DNA of 35,808 nucleotides from Chloroflexota bacterium (GTDB taxonomy: Bacteria; Chloroflexota; Dehalococcoidia; Lucifugimonadales; UBA3495), in assembly GCA_028873965.1 (NCBI GenBank), contig JAPPMU010000026.1, positions 1-35,808 on the forward strand, in the 5' to 3' direction. Under the pieces are notes generated by a model, which made no database searches, had not been told where the DNA came from, and was given only the letters and a program-made list of their open reading frames with translations. Shown piece by piece: positions 15,377 through 23,559 of the stretch (positions are counted from its first letter, which is position 1; each line of letters begins with the position of its first letter). The translations under genes were made by a program, and so were the position numbers.

Positions 15377-16024
15377 TCAGTCCTCCAGCAGGTCAAGCAG
15401 GGCGTTCACGGTGGCAGCAGCGGCAGAGCTCCCCCCGCGTCGTCCCAGGATGGTGATGTGCGGCACGTCTCGCGCGGCCAGTTCGGCTTTCGATTCGGGG
15501 CAGGCCACGAAACCCACAGGCATTCCGATGATGGCGGCCGGAGACACCTGGCCGGCGTCGATCAGGTCCAGCAGGGCCAGCAATGCGGTGGGCGCGTTGC
15601 CGATTGCCAGCACGGCCCCATCCATCTGCGGAGCCAACTCGCGCACGGCGGCGACGCTGCGGGTGGTGCCCTCCCGGCGGGCGCGCTCGGCGACCTCGGG
15701 CGCGTCGATGAGGCAAGCCGTCTCCACCCCGCGTCGGGCCAGCGCGGCCCGGGAGATGCCCACCTGCACCATGCGAACGTCGGTGACCACTCGCCGCGCT
15801 TCCCGCAGCGAAGCCAACGCCGCGTCCACGGCGCCGTCGCTGAAGCGCACGTCGGCGGCGATCTCCGGGTCGCCTTCGGCCCGAACGATGCGGTGCAGCA
15901 CGTAGCGCTCCGCTTCGGGCAGGCCGGCCGCGGCAGCATCGCCGCGCAGGCTGTCGGCGACCATGACCAGGCTCTGGCGGTCAATCTCTTCCGGGAGGAG
16001 GGCGTATTTTTCAACGAGGGTCAT
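15377..16024 (-). CDS. cbiC: Cobalt-precorrin-8 methylmutase (CbiC/CobH)
   Basis: This 215-residue enzyme moves the C11 methyl group to C12, giving cobyrinate. Family marks are the catalytic His in Y-V-L-H-R-I-V near residue 44, F-S-D-G-A-V near 62, D-V-R-M-V-Q-V-G-I near 82, A-I-G-N-A-P-T-A-L near 145 and I-I-G-M-P-V-G-F-V-A-C-P-E-S-K near 165. The ATG at 16024 overlaps the end of the diverged retropepsin-like gene by 14 bases, with no clear ribosome site, which suggests coupled translation. It is the first true cbi gene of the block. Confidence 0.93.
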   Translation of the reverse strand: MTLVEKYALLPEEIDRQSLVMVADSLRGDAAAAGLPEAERYVLHRIVRAEGDPEIAADVRFSDGAVDAALASLREARRVVTDVRMVQVGISRAALARRGVETACLIDAPEVAERARREGTTRSVAAVRELAPQMDGAVLAIGNAPTALLALLDLIDAGQVSPAAIIGMPVGFVACPESKAELAARDVPHITILGRRGGSSAAAATVNALLDLLED

Positions 16025-16430
16025 TATGGAAAACTTTCCTGGGACGGGGGTAGAGGAGTTCGTCCCAAAACATTGTGCGATGTTCAGGGGCCACTTTCAC
16101 ACCCAAGCAGTGCAGAAGGTGCGCCCCCAACGTCGGGTGGCAATCATCAGCTTCAAACACCGATAACTCGCGGACCATCACGTCGTCGATCTCCATAATG
16201 ACTGCGCCCAGAGCTGTACCTGCGGGCGAACCGTCAGGCAAAGTCGCGGGTTCTTCGTCGCTGCAACGTACCCAGCCCTTAACTGACCAACCCATTCCCT
16301 TTAGCAGCTCGGCTGGAAACCGGGTGTAGGAATCGTTCCGGTCAACCCTCATGCGTACTTTGCGACGGCACTGGAGATCTGGCGACAGCAAGAAAACATC
16401 AATGCAAGAACCATGACCGTAATCGCGCAT
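16011..16430 (-). CDS. Diverged retropepsin-like protein without the DTG triad (family copy 4)
   Basis: This 139-residue cytosolic protein aligns in plan with the neighbouring aspartic-protease-like gene. It has V-D-R-N-D-S-Y-T-R-F-P at 29-39 where the active copies read V-D-T-G-A-[ST]-x-[ST]-x-x-P, then an L-L-x-x-x-G-W segment and a later T-L-G-A-H-L-L. The Asp is kept but Thr-Gly is replaced by Arg-Asn, so protease activity is unlikely. The start is uncertain: ATG at 16430 is used here, and TTG at 16448 is possible. It follows the intact copy by about 40 bases and overlaps cbiC by 14 bases. The role is unknown. Confidence 0.6.
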   Translation of the reverse strand: MRDYGHGSCIDVFLLSPDLQCRRKVRMRVDRNDSYTRFPAELLKGMGWSVKGWVRCSDEEPATLPDGSPAGTALGAVIMEIDDVMVRELSVFEADDCHPTLGAHLLHCLGVKVAPEHRTMFWDELLYPRPRKVFHNDPR

Positions 16431-16469
16431 GGTGCAACCGTCCGTCAAAATCAGGTTGGTAGGCTGTCA

Positions 16470-16826
16470 TCACCGATGCGAAATCACATTGATCAATCGG
16501 TGATTAACCGGGTCAACTCCCAAGCGCAGCCCTTGTAACGTGTCGCTGCCCAGCAGCTTCGGACAACCATCCTCGCCGAATAGAAAAAGGCGGGTTATAT
16601 CCTGTCCATTGTACCGGATGCGTACTTCACCCAAAGCCACCGTCGAATGCGTGCCATCTGCGAGATCTGCCGGGACATCGGTGGACGTCGGAATCCAGCC
16701 CAAGTCGCGTAACGTCTCGTCCGGGAGCTGGCTAAATGACGCCCCGGTATCGACCTGCATATCCACGTTCTCCACACGGGAACCGTCAGCGGCCCAGATT
16801 CCCAACGTGGCCATTACTTCGCCCAT
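16470..16826 (-). CDS. Retropepsin-like (clan AA) aspartic protease family protein, intact triad
   Basis: This 118-residue protein has a single pepsin-type half-domain. The triad V-D-T-G-A-S is at 25-30 (D26), followed by F-S-Q-L-P, and the second family motif is L-L-G-S-D-T-L near 90, ending in G-V-D-P-V-N-H-R-L. Such small proteins act, if at all, as homodimers. The ATG at 16826 is four bases after the leuS stop with GTGGGG about seven bases upstream; another ATG lies at 16814. Residues D26-T27-G28 align position for position with the copies at 28327 and 32646. The substrate is unknown. Confidence 0.78.
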   Translation of the reverse strand: MGEVMATLGIWAADGSRVENVDMQVDTGASFSQLPDETLRDLGWIPTSTDVPADLADGTHSTVALGEVRIRYNGQDITRLFLFGEDGCPKLLGSDTLQGLRLGVDPVNHRLINVISHR

Positions 16827-16830
16827 GACA

Positions 16831-19308
16831 TCACCCCACCACCACGTTGACCAGCCGGCCGGGGACGTACACCACGTTGCGCACCGTCTTGCCGTCGATG
16901 TGGGACTGGACCCTGGGGCTTTCCAGCGCGCGTTCCCGGGCGTCATCATCGCCGATGCTGGCCGGAACCGTGATGCGGTCGCGCAGCCGGCCGTTGACCT
17001 GCACCACCAGGGTCAACTCATCCTCGGCAGCGAGTTCATCGTCCCAGCTGGGGAAAGGCTGCTGGTGGATGCTGTAGCCGTGCCCGGTGCGTTCCCACCA
17101 CTCTTCCGCCACGTGGGGCGCGATGGGCGCCAGCATGAGCAGGAACTTCTCGATGCAGTCGCGCCAGGTGGTGCTGTCCACTGATCCGTCGTTCCACACC
17201 CGGCTCAGGTGGTTCACCAGCTCCATCAGTGAGGCGATGGTGGTGTTGAACTTGAACTTGTCCAGGTCCTCGTAGCACTTGCGGATGGTTTGGTGCAGGA
17301 TGCGCTGGGTTTCGCGCACGGCATCGGCGTCGGTATCCATGCCGTCCAACTGGGAAGGGTCGTGCTCGACCAGTGTCCAGGCGCGGTTGAGCCAACGGAC
17401 GACGCCGTTGATGCCCTCGTCGCTCCACGGGCCGCCCTGATCCCAGGGCCCGATGAACATGAGGAAACAGCGCACGGCGTCGGCGCCGACTTGGCCCACC
17501 ACGTCGTCCGGATTGACCACGTTGCCGCGGCTCTTGCTCATCTTCTCATGGTCACTGCCCAGGATGACGCCCTGGTTGAACAGACGCAGGAACGGCTCGT
17601 CGATGTTGAGCATCCCCATATCTCGCAGCGACTTGATGAAGAACCGGCTGTAGAGCAGGTGCATCACCGCGTGCTCCGCACCGCCCGTGTACTGCCGCAC
17701 CGGCATCCAGTCGGCGGCCGTCCCGGGCTCGTAAGGCCCGTTATCGTACTGAGGGGTGCAGTAGCGGAGCATGTACCACGACGAGTCCATGAAGGTGTCC
17801 ATGGTGTCCGTCTCGCGGCGGCCCGGGCCACCGCAGTTCGGGCACACCGTGTTCACGAAAGACTCGTTGATGGCCAGCGGCGACTCGCCCGTGGGCCGGA
17901 ACTCGGCGTCCTCGGGCAGGAGCACCGGCAAGTCCGCCTCAGGTACCGGCTGGACGCCGCACTGGTCGCAGTAGACCATGGGGATGGGCGTGCCCCAGTA
18001 CCGCTGGCGGGAGATCAGCCAGTCGCGCAGGCGGTAGGTGACCGCGCGGCGCCCCCAGCCTCTCCGCTCCACGTCGTTGGCGATGGCCTCCATGCCTTCC
18101 TCGTTGGTCATGCCCTCGTAGGCGCCGGAGTTGGTCATGAACCCGTCGCCGATGAATGCCTCGCTTTGCTCTCTGCCGTCCCAGGTGATGGGAGCGATCA
18201 CGGTGCGAATGGGCAGCCGGTACTTCCGCGCGAAGTCGTAGTCGCGGTGGTCGTGGGCCGGCACGCCCATGACTGCGCCCGTGCCGTAGGTGGTCAGCAC
18301 GTAGTCGGCCACGTAGATGGGCACCTTCTCGTTGTTCAGGCGGTTGCGCGCGTAGGCTCCGATGAACACGCCGGTCTTATCCCGGTCGGCGGCCAGCCGG
18401 TCGATCTCGGAGGCGGCGCGGGCCTGGTCAACGTAGGCTTCAACATCTGCCCGACGGCTTTCCGAGGTGAGCTTGGACACCAGGGGATGCTCCGGGGCCA
18501 GCACGAGAAAAGTCACGCCGAATATGGTGTCGATGCGCGTGGTAAAGGTGCGGATCTCCCGTTCCTCGATGTTGTAGTCGGAGATGTCGAACCCGATGTC
18601 CACGCCCTCGCTGCGGCCGATCCAGTTTCGCTGCATGGTGAGGATCTTTTCCGGCCACTCCTCCAGCGTGTCGAAGTCCAGCAATTGGTCAGCATAGTCG
18701 GTGATACGGAAGAACCACTGCTCGAAGTCGCGGCGAGTGATGGGGGTTTCGCACCGTTCGCACTCGCCGTTGAGCACTTGCTCGTTGGCGAGCACGGTCT
18801 GGCACGACGGACACCACACCACGGGCGCCTTGGCACGGTAGGCGAGACCCTGTTCGTACAGCTTGATGAAGAACCACTGGTTCCAGCGGTAGTACTCCGG
18901 CAGGCAGCAGACGACTTCTCGATCCCAGTCGTAGATCGCCCCGATGGAACGCAACTGCCGGCGCATGTTCTCCACGTTGGACATGGTCCACTCGTAGGGA
19001 TGGATGCCCCGGGAGATGGCGGCGTTTTCAGCCGGGAGACCAAAAGCGTCGAACCCGATGGGGTGCAGCACGTTGTAGCCCTGCATGCGGCGGAACCGCG
19101 CGTGCGCGTCGGACGGAGCCATGGCGTACCAGTGGCCGATGTGCAGGTCACCGGACGGGTACGGGTACATGGTCATTTCGAACCACTTCGGACGGGGATC
19201 GTTGTCGTCCACCCGATAGATCCCGTCGCGTTCCCACCGCTCCTGCCACTTGCGGTCGATCTCGACCGCGTCGAATCGGAGCTCAACTTGACGCTGGGCT
19301 GTGGTCAT
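16831..19308 (-). CDS. leuS: Leucyl-tRNA synthetase
   Basis: This 825-residue class I aminoacyl-tRNA synthetase charges tRNA-Leu in the cytosol. The H-I-G-H motif is at 56-59 and K-M-S-K-S at 589-593. Between them lie zinc-type C-x-x-C pairs (C-P-S-C and C-E-R-C near 165-185, plus Y-C-D-Q-C and C-P-N-C near 455-500) and the CP1 editing domain with T-T-R-I-D-T-I-F-G and G-V-P-A-H-D-H-R-D. A C-terminal anticodon-binding domain ends in V-N-G-R-L-R-D. The ATG at 19308 is preferred over an upstream in-frame ATG that lacks homology. The coupled small genes and cbi genes follow. I saw no T-box leader. Confidence 0.97.
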   Translation of the reverse strand: MTTAQRQVELRFDAVEIDRKWQERWERDGIYRVDDNDPRPKWFEMTMYPYPSGDLHIGHWYAMAPSDAHARFRRMQGYNVLHPIGFDAFGLPAENAAISRGIHPYEWTMSNVENMRRQLRSIGAIYDWDREVVCCLPEYYRWNQWFFIKLYEQGLAYRAKAPVVWCPSCQTVLANEQVLNGECERCETPITRRDFEQWFFRITDYADQLLDFDTLEEWPEKILTMQRNWIGRSEGVDIGFDISDYNIEEREIRTFTTRIDTIFGVTFLVLAPEHPLVSKLTSESRRADVEAYVDQARAASEIDRLAADRDKTGVFIGAYARNRLNNEKVPIYVADYVLTTYGTGAVMGVPAHDHRDYDFARKYRLPIRTVIAPITWDGREQSEAFIGDGFMTNSGAYEGMTNEEGMEAIANDVERRGWGRRAVTYRLRDWLISRQRYWGTPIPMVYCDQCGVQPVPEADLPVLLPEDAEFRPTGESPLAINESFVNTVCPNCGGPGRRETDTMDTFMDSSWYMLRYCTPQYDNGPYEPGTAADWMPVRQYTGGAEHAVMHLLYSRFFIKSLRDMGMLNIDEPFLRLFNQGVILGSDHEKMSKSRGNVVNPDDVVGQVGADAVRCFLMFIGPWDQGGPWSDEGINGVVRWLNRAWTLVEHDPSQLDGMDTDADAVRETQRILHQTIRKCYEDLDKFKFNTTIASLMELVNHLSRVWNDGSVDSTTWRDCIEKFLLMLAPIAPHVAEEWWERTGHGYSIHQQPFPSWDDELAAEDELTLVVQVNGRLRDRITVPASIGDDDARERALESPRVQSHIDGKTVRNVVYVPGRLVNVVVG

Positions 19309-19528
19309 AAAAAGGCAACCCTCAATATCGTGGGCGCGGGCGGCGGAAGCGATGGCGCCCAGCAAACGTAAGTGTGGCGACCCTCAATATAGCACACGCA
19401 CATTCGGGACACCGCGGCGCCTGACAGTATAACACCCGGCCGGCAGCAACGGCTGGCCGGCCGCCGATGGCGCGACCCAAGGCTGGACGCCAGAGCACAC
19501 CCGGTTTGCGACGCGGATACGTAAGAAC

Positions 19529-19613
19529 CGGGATTTTCGAGATTTGGGGATTATCAGTATTGGAACCGTTCCGTGATGGAGTTCTCCCAATCCTGGCAAA
19601 TCATAAAATCCCG
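19529..19613. repeat. Imperfect inverted repeat, possible degenerate mobile or REP-like element
   Basis: The arm at 19529-19552 and the arm at 19589-19613 are near reverse complements (about 22 bases, few mismatches), separated by 36 bases. The AT-rich arms differ from the GC-rich surroundings. The stretch 19309-19707 between leuS and the cupin gene holds no gene I can support. A GC hairpin at about 19437-19465 is the only other structure. Confidence 0.5.
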
Positions 19614-19707
19614 TGAATCCTGCTTCTGACGATTTACGGAAGTGGGTAAGCGTGAACGCATGGGCTCGACCGCGGCGACACCCACGCGCACGCCCGGTTT
19701 GCTTCCG

Positions 19708-20046
19708 TCAGTCGTCCAGGTGGATGGTGGCCGTCACCCGGGGAACGTCGCTAACTACCCGCGTGGTGTGGCCGTGGCCGGTGAGGTCCTCGGCAAGGTT
19801 CACGTCGCCGGGCCCCAGACGGTGAACGGTACCGTCCGCCAAGCCGATTTCAGCTTCTCCGGAAAGTGTGATGATGTACTGGCGGCGAGGCGCCACGTGC
19901 CAGTCGCTGAAGTATCCCGGAGGCGAGGCACGGAATATGATCCCCTTGGCGTCTTGCACCTGGCTCCACACCGGATGGGACGGTGGGTCGATCTCTTCGA
20001 CGTGGGAATGGCCGTCGTCGCCAGTGTACAGTCGTATGGAACCCAT
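19708..20046 (-). CDS. Small cupin-domain protein
   Basis: This 112-residue, single-domain beta-barrel protein has one cupin signature. Its strands are G-E-A-E-I-G-L-A-D-G-T near 60-70 and L-G-P-G-D-V-N-L near 77-84, and an H-G-H pair lies near 90. The usual first-motif H-x-H is replaced by a W-H...R-R-Q-Y pattern, so metal ligation is uncertain. It could be an enzyme subunit, an isomerase or a ligand-sensing protein. The ATG has GAGGAGG a few bases upstream. It lies about 400 bases upstream of leuS on the same strand and has its own candidate promoter. Confidence 0.8.
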   Translation of the reverse strand: MGSIRLYTGDDGHSHVEEIDPPSHPVWSQVQDAKGIIFRASPPGYFSDWHVAPRRQYIITLSGEAEIGLADGTVHRLGPGDVNLAEDLTGHGHTTRVVSDVPRVTATIHLDD

Positions 20047-20082
20047 GATGCCTCCTCTTCGTGACGTAGTCTCTCGCGGGAT

Positions 20083-20111
20083 ATTAACACAAACACGGGA
20101 GCGGGACTCAA
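20083..20111 (-). promoter_or_regulatory. Candidate promoter for the cupin gene
   Basis: On the minus strand TTGAGT (20106-20111) is followed after 17 bases by GTTAAT (20083-20088). The leader would be about 30 bases. The match is moderate. Confidence 0.4.
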
Positions 20112-20241
20112 TCCACAGTTACGCTGGCTTCCCACGCCCTACTTTTGCCGGGCACGCGGCATCGTTGACCTGCAAATTCCGGCCATATTTCGTGCTCCTG
20201 GCCGCAATTTAGTCGAGCGCCTTGGAGGGAGATTCCCCTCG

Positions 20242-20370
20242 CGCGTACCCAGTTTGTCATCGCAAGGAGCGCAGGGACGTGGCGATCTCGTTACCACAGG
20301 GACGACTACACCAGCAACGAGATTGCCACGCTTCGCTCGCAATGACTGTTCGATTGAAACTGGGTACGCG
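20242..20370. repeat. Nested inverted-repeat element (REP/MITE-like)
   Basis: Perfect 14-base outer arms at 20242-20255 and 20357-20370 enclose imperfect inner arms at 20256-20292 and 20316-20346. The inner arm includes the string cacgcttcgctcgcaatgac, a sequence type seen as an interspersed repeat in many bacterial genomes. No transposase is present. It lies in the divergent cupin/trkH spacer (20047-20498), just upstream of the candidate trkH promoter; I see no gene in that spacer. Confidence 0.75.
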
Positions 20371-20387
20371 TGAGGGACATTGCCAGA

Positions 20388-20415
20388 TTGACATATCACC
20401 GCGCTGGGCGATAAT
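20388..20415 (+). promoter_or_regulatory. Candidate sigma70 promoter for the potassium uptake genes
   Basis: A perfect TTGACA (20388-20393) is followed after 16 bases by GATAAT (20410-20415, five of six matches). The leader to the GTG at 20499 would be about 77 bases. This is the best promoter match in the window. Confidence 0.6.
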
Positions 20416-20498
20416 GACGCTGCCCGCGTCGGGCTTACGAATAATCTCCGCACCCGGCCTTCCCAATTCGCGCCCCAACCAGCGTCCGGTGCTGTCCA

Positions 20499-22022
20499 GT
20501 GAACGACCCGTCTCACGGTAACGCCGGCTCCAGCGAGCCGGAAGCGGCAGCCGTTCTCGCCCCGCTCGGCGAAGGCGATCCGTCGTGGCGGGTGCGGCGG
20601 GTCGACCCGGTTCGGATTCCGATACGCCGCCACCGTACTCCGCCGCGCCGCTGGTCATCCACTCCGCTGCTGCTGCTGCTCACGTTCCTGCTGCTGAACG
20701 TGATCGGCGGGGCCGTTCTGGCCCTGCCCATGGCCGCCGCCGACGGTGCCGCGGCCAGCCTGCGGGTGGCGTTCTTCACCGCGATCTCTGCCTCCACAGT
20801 CACCGGCCTGACGGTGGTGGACACAACGGAATTCTGGTCCCAGTTCGGGAAGGCCGTGATCTTCGTGCTGATGCTGGTGGGCGGCCTGGAGTTCATCACG
20901 GCAGCCACTGTGCTGATCGCGTTCATCGGCCGGCGGGCCACTGCTCTCGAAGAGGACGTGTACCAGGACACCGTGGGCGACGTCTCCGCGCGGAACCTGA
21001 CCCGGGTAGCGCGCAACATCGTGGTGGCGTTCTTCATCGGCTACCTGGTCGGAGCCGCGTTGATTTTCTTACGCATGCGGTCGGTAGCGGACTTTACGAC
21101 CCTGGAAGCGGTCTGGCAGTCGTTGTTCCTCTCGGTTTCAGCGCTCAACAACGCCGGGTTCTCGATCCTGCCCAACTCGCCGGGTGGCAGCAACGCCGAG
21201 ACCCTGGGGGCGCACCCGTACCTGATGTGGGTCATCACGCCGCTGATCATCGCCGGCGCTTTGGGATGGCCTTTCATCATGGACATGCGCCGGAACTGGA
21301 GCCCAAGCCGGTCGCGGCGGCGCTGGCCCGGGCTGTTCTTGTTCAATTTCCAACGCTTCAGCCTCGACACCAAGCTGGTGTTGATCCTGACCACGTTCCT
21401 CTACGGGTTCAGCGCGCTGGCGTTTCTGTTCGCGGAATGGAACGGCGTGCTGTGGGACCATTCCGGCCACGGCGTCGTGGGGTCGGCGATTTTCCACGGC
21501 GTCAGTGGGCGCACGGCGGGGTTCGCGGCGCTGGACTGGAGCGCCACCCGCGACTTCACCCAGCTGGTGTTCGCCGGCCTGATGTTCATCGGCGGGTCAA
21601 CCGCGTCGGTGGCCGGAGGGATCAAGGTGAACACGGTGGCGGTGCTCCTGGCGTCGGCCCGGTCGTCGGCCCTGCGGAACCCCACCACGGAGATATTCCG
21701 TCGGGAGATCGCGCCGGTGCTGGTGTCCCGCGCGTTGCTGGTGGCGCTGCTCGGCGTGACGTTCCTCTCCATCGTGTTGCCCATCCTGACCTACACCGAC
21801 CCCCACCTGCCGTTCTTGCCGCTGATGTTCGAGACGGTGTCCGCCTTCGGCACCAACGGAATGTCCACGGGAGTATCCAGCGAACTCAGTCTCGCCGGTT
21901 CGATCATATTCATGATGACAATGCTGGTGGGCCGGGTCGGCCCGTTGACATTGGTGATGCTGCTCGCTCCTCGTGAGGATGCCACCTACCGCTACCCCGA
22001 AGAACCCGTTAGAATTGGTTAA
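20499..22022 (+). CDS. Trk/Ktr potassium transporter membrane subunit (TrkH/KtrB)
   Basis: This 507-residue membrane protein belongs to the superfamily of K+ transporters. It has four pore repeats with the expected selectivity glycines: T-V-T-G-L-T near 105, L-N-N-A-G-F-S near 215, S-G-R-T-A-G-F near 345 and G-T-N-G-M-S-T-G near 455. A basic N-terminal tail of about 50 residues precedes the first helix. The start is a GTG without a clear ribosome site, so a later start is possible. The next gene is the cytosolic gating subunit, five bases downstream. The size fits KtrB/TrkH without extra domains. Confidence 0.92.
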   Translation: MNDPSHGNAGSSEPEAAAVLAPLGEGDPSWRVRRVDPVRIPIRRHRTPPRRWSSTPLLLLLTFLLLNVIGGAVLALPMAAADGAAASLRVAFFTAISASTVTGLTVVDTTEFWSQFGKAVIFVLMLVGGLEFITAATVLIAFIGRRATALEEDVYQDTVGDVSARNLTRVARNIVVAFFIGYLVGAALIFLRMRSVADFTTLEAVWQSLFLSVSALNNAGFSILPNSPGGSNAETLGAHPYLMWVITPLIIAGALGWPFIMDMRRNWSPSRSRRRWPGLFLFNFQRFSLDTKLVLILTTFLYGFSALAFLFAEWNGVLWDHSGHGVVGSAIFHGVSGRTAGFAALDWSATRDFTQLVFAGLMFIGGSTASVAGGIKVNTVAVLLASARSSALRNPTTEIFRREIAPVLVSRALLVALLGVTFLSIVLPILTYTDPHLPFLPLMFETVSAFGTNGMSTGVSSELSLAGSIIFMMTMLVGRVGPLTLVMLLAPREDATYRYPEEPVRIG

Positions 22023-22027
22023 TCATC

Positions 22028-22687
22028 ATGGCTAAGCAAGTATGCGTGATCGGATTGGGCCGGTTCGGAGCGAAGCTGGCCAGCACCCTGTTCCAGCGGG
22101 AGCACGAAGTGCTCGCTATCGATCAGGACGAGCAGCGCGTGCAGGAGATGCTGGGCCGCGTCACCTACGCCGTCGAGGCCAACGCAACCAACGAGACGGC
22201 GCTGCGCGACCTGGGCGTTGCCGACATGGACGTGGCTGTTGTGGCCCTGGGCAGCCAGATCCAGTCCAGCATCATCGTCACCATGATGCTCAAGTCCATG
22301 GGCCTGCCCTACGTCATCGCGCGGGCGACCGACACCCAGCACGCGGAGATATTGCACCGGGTGGGCGCGGACAAAGTGATCTTCCCAGAGGAAGAGGCCG
22401 CCGAGCGCGCCGCCAGCCTGGACTTGAGCCCCAATTACGTCGAGTTCATGCACATCACCGATGACACCGGGGTGCACAAGTTGCGGCCGCCGGAAAATAT
22501 GCGTGGCAAGTCTCTGCGGGACGCGGGCCTCGTATCCGAATCAACGCGCCATCACGTCTCGGTGATGGTCATCAGGCGCGGGAATGAATACATCATCAAC
22601 CCGGCCGAAGAGGAAATGATCGATGACGGCGACATCCTCGTGGTGGTTGGCAGCCATGAGGATGTCGAGAGGGCGTTTGCCCGGTGA
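22028..22687 (+). CDS. Ktr/Trk potassium uptake regulatory subunit (KtrA/TrkA, RCK)
   Basis: This 219-residue cytosolic gating protein has an N-terminal Rossmann RCK domain, V-I-G-L-G-R-F-G near residue 8 with an acidic strand end A-I-D near 30, for nucleotide binding. It has a C-terminal TrkA-C domain from about 140 to 219 ending in D-I-L-V-V-V-G. The single RCK/TrkA-C unit and length match KtrA rather than the double-length TrkA. It follows the membrane subunit by five bases, forming a complete two-gene uptake system. Confidence 0.93.
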   Translation: MAKQVCVIGLGRFGAKLASTLFQREHEVLAIDQDEQRVQEMLGRVTYAVEANATNETALRDLGVADMDVAVVALGSQIQSSIIVTMMLKSMGLPYVIARATDTQHAEILHRVGADKVIFPEEEAAERAASLDLSPNYVEFMHITDDTGVHKLRPPENMRGKSLRDAGLVSESTRHHVSVMVIRRGNEYIINPAEEEMIDDGDILVVVGSHEDVERAFAR

Positions 22688-22720
22688 CCGCGGGCCCGCC
22701 CCGCATGACGCGGTAATCCT

Positions 22721-23557
22721 ATGAGCAACAGCATCGGATACCTGGGACCGGCAGGAACCTACACGGAGCAGGCTGCGCTGCTCTACTCGCCCCGGGGCGT
22801 CCTGACCCCCTATCCCTCCATCAGCGCGGTGGGCGCCGCCGTCTCCAACAACGAAGTGGACGCCGGGGTCGTGCCCATTGAAAACAGCCTGGAGGGATCG
22901 GTCACGTTTACGCTGGACCTGCTCATCGCCCAGTCCGGCCTGTCCATCCAGAACGAGGTGGTGATCCCCATCGACCACTACCTGGTTGCCGCGCCCGGCG
23001 TCGCGGCCGAGTCGGTGGAGGTGATCTACTCCCATCCGCAGGCGCTGGCCCAGTGCCGGGAATACCTGGAAGCGCATTTTCCTGCGGTTCCCCGCGAAGC
23101 ATCCCTGAGCACGGCCGCCGCCGTCGCTGACATGCAGGGGAGCCGGGTGCCGGCGGCGGCCATCTGCCCCCAGCGCGCGGCCGAGATCTACGACGTGCAT
23201 ATCCTGGACCAGGGAATCCAGGACAACTCCGCGAACCAGACCCGTTTCGTCGTCCTGGCGCACGCCGACCACGCTCCCACCGGCCACGACCGCACGTCCA
23301 TCTGCTTCTCATTCACGGTGGACCGTCCCGGGAACCTGTACAGCACCATCGGCGAGTTCGCCAGCCGGAACATCAACCTGGTCAAGATTGAAAGCCGTCC
23401 GACCAAGCAGGAACTGGGCAGATACATCTTCCTGATCGACTGCGAAGGGCACCGGCACCAGCCGGAAGTCGCCGCCGCGCTGGACGGGCTGCGCCGGCGT
23501 ACCGATATGTTGAAAATATTGGGGTCTTATCCCTTCTGGGAACCCCGCGCCGAGTAA
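22721..23557 (+). CDS. pheA: Prephenate dehydratase
   Basis: This 278-residue monofunctional prephenate dehydratase converts prephenate to phenylpyruvate in phenylalanine synthesis. The N-terminal G-Y-L-G-P-A-G-T-Y-T-E motif is clear, as is V-P-I-E-N-S-L-E-G-S-V near 52. The catalytic T-R-F motif (N-Q-T-R-F) is near 174. The C-terminal ACT domain carries G-N-L-Y-S-T-I near 204 and the phenylalanine-binding E-S-R-P near 224, so feedback inhibition is expected. No chorismate mutase domain is present. It lies 33 bases after the potassium gene and two bases before the peptidase gene. Confidence 0.95.
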   Translation: MSNSIGYLGPAGTYTEQAALLYSPRGVLTPYPSISAVGAAVSNNEVDAGVVPIENSLEGSVTFTLDLLIAQSGLSIQNEVVIPIDHYLVAAPGVAAESVEVIYSHPQALAQCREYLEAHFPAVPREASLSTAAAVADMQGSRVPAAAICPQRAAEIYDVHILDQGIQDNSANQTRFVVLAHADHAPTGHDRTSICFSFTVDRPGNLYSTIGEFASRNINLVKIESRPTKQELGRYIFLIDCEGHRHQPEVAAALDGLRRRTDMLKILGSYPFWEPRAE

Positions 23558-23559
23558 CG

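Noticed and set aside
12170..16198. Long plus-strand frames of about 600 codons opposite cbiT, cbiD, cbiX and cbiC
   Set aside because: Antisense shadows in GC-rich DNA; the minus-strand products are unmistakable enzymes.
13604..16470. Possible cobalamin riboswitch ahead of cbi genes
   Set aside because: Spacers are short or overlapping and no B12-box-like conserved core was recognised; a covariance-model scan would settle it.
17290..19371. A 693-codon open frame on the plus strand opposite leuS
   Set aside because: It is the antisense shadow of a clear leucyl-tRNA synthetase; its composition is His/Val/Gly-rich with no family marks.
19309..19707. Possible T-box leader upstream of leuS
   Set aside because: No T-box consensus or terminator/antiterminator pair with a Leu specifier could be recognised.
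20139..20633. Minus-strand 164-codon frame across the cupin/trkH spacer
   Set aside because: It runs through the inverted-repeat element and the trkH start and has no family marks.
22541..23287. Minus-strand 248-codon frame opposite pheA and the trkA end
   Set aside because: Antisense shadow of two clear genes.
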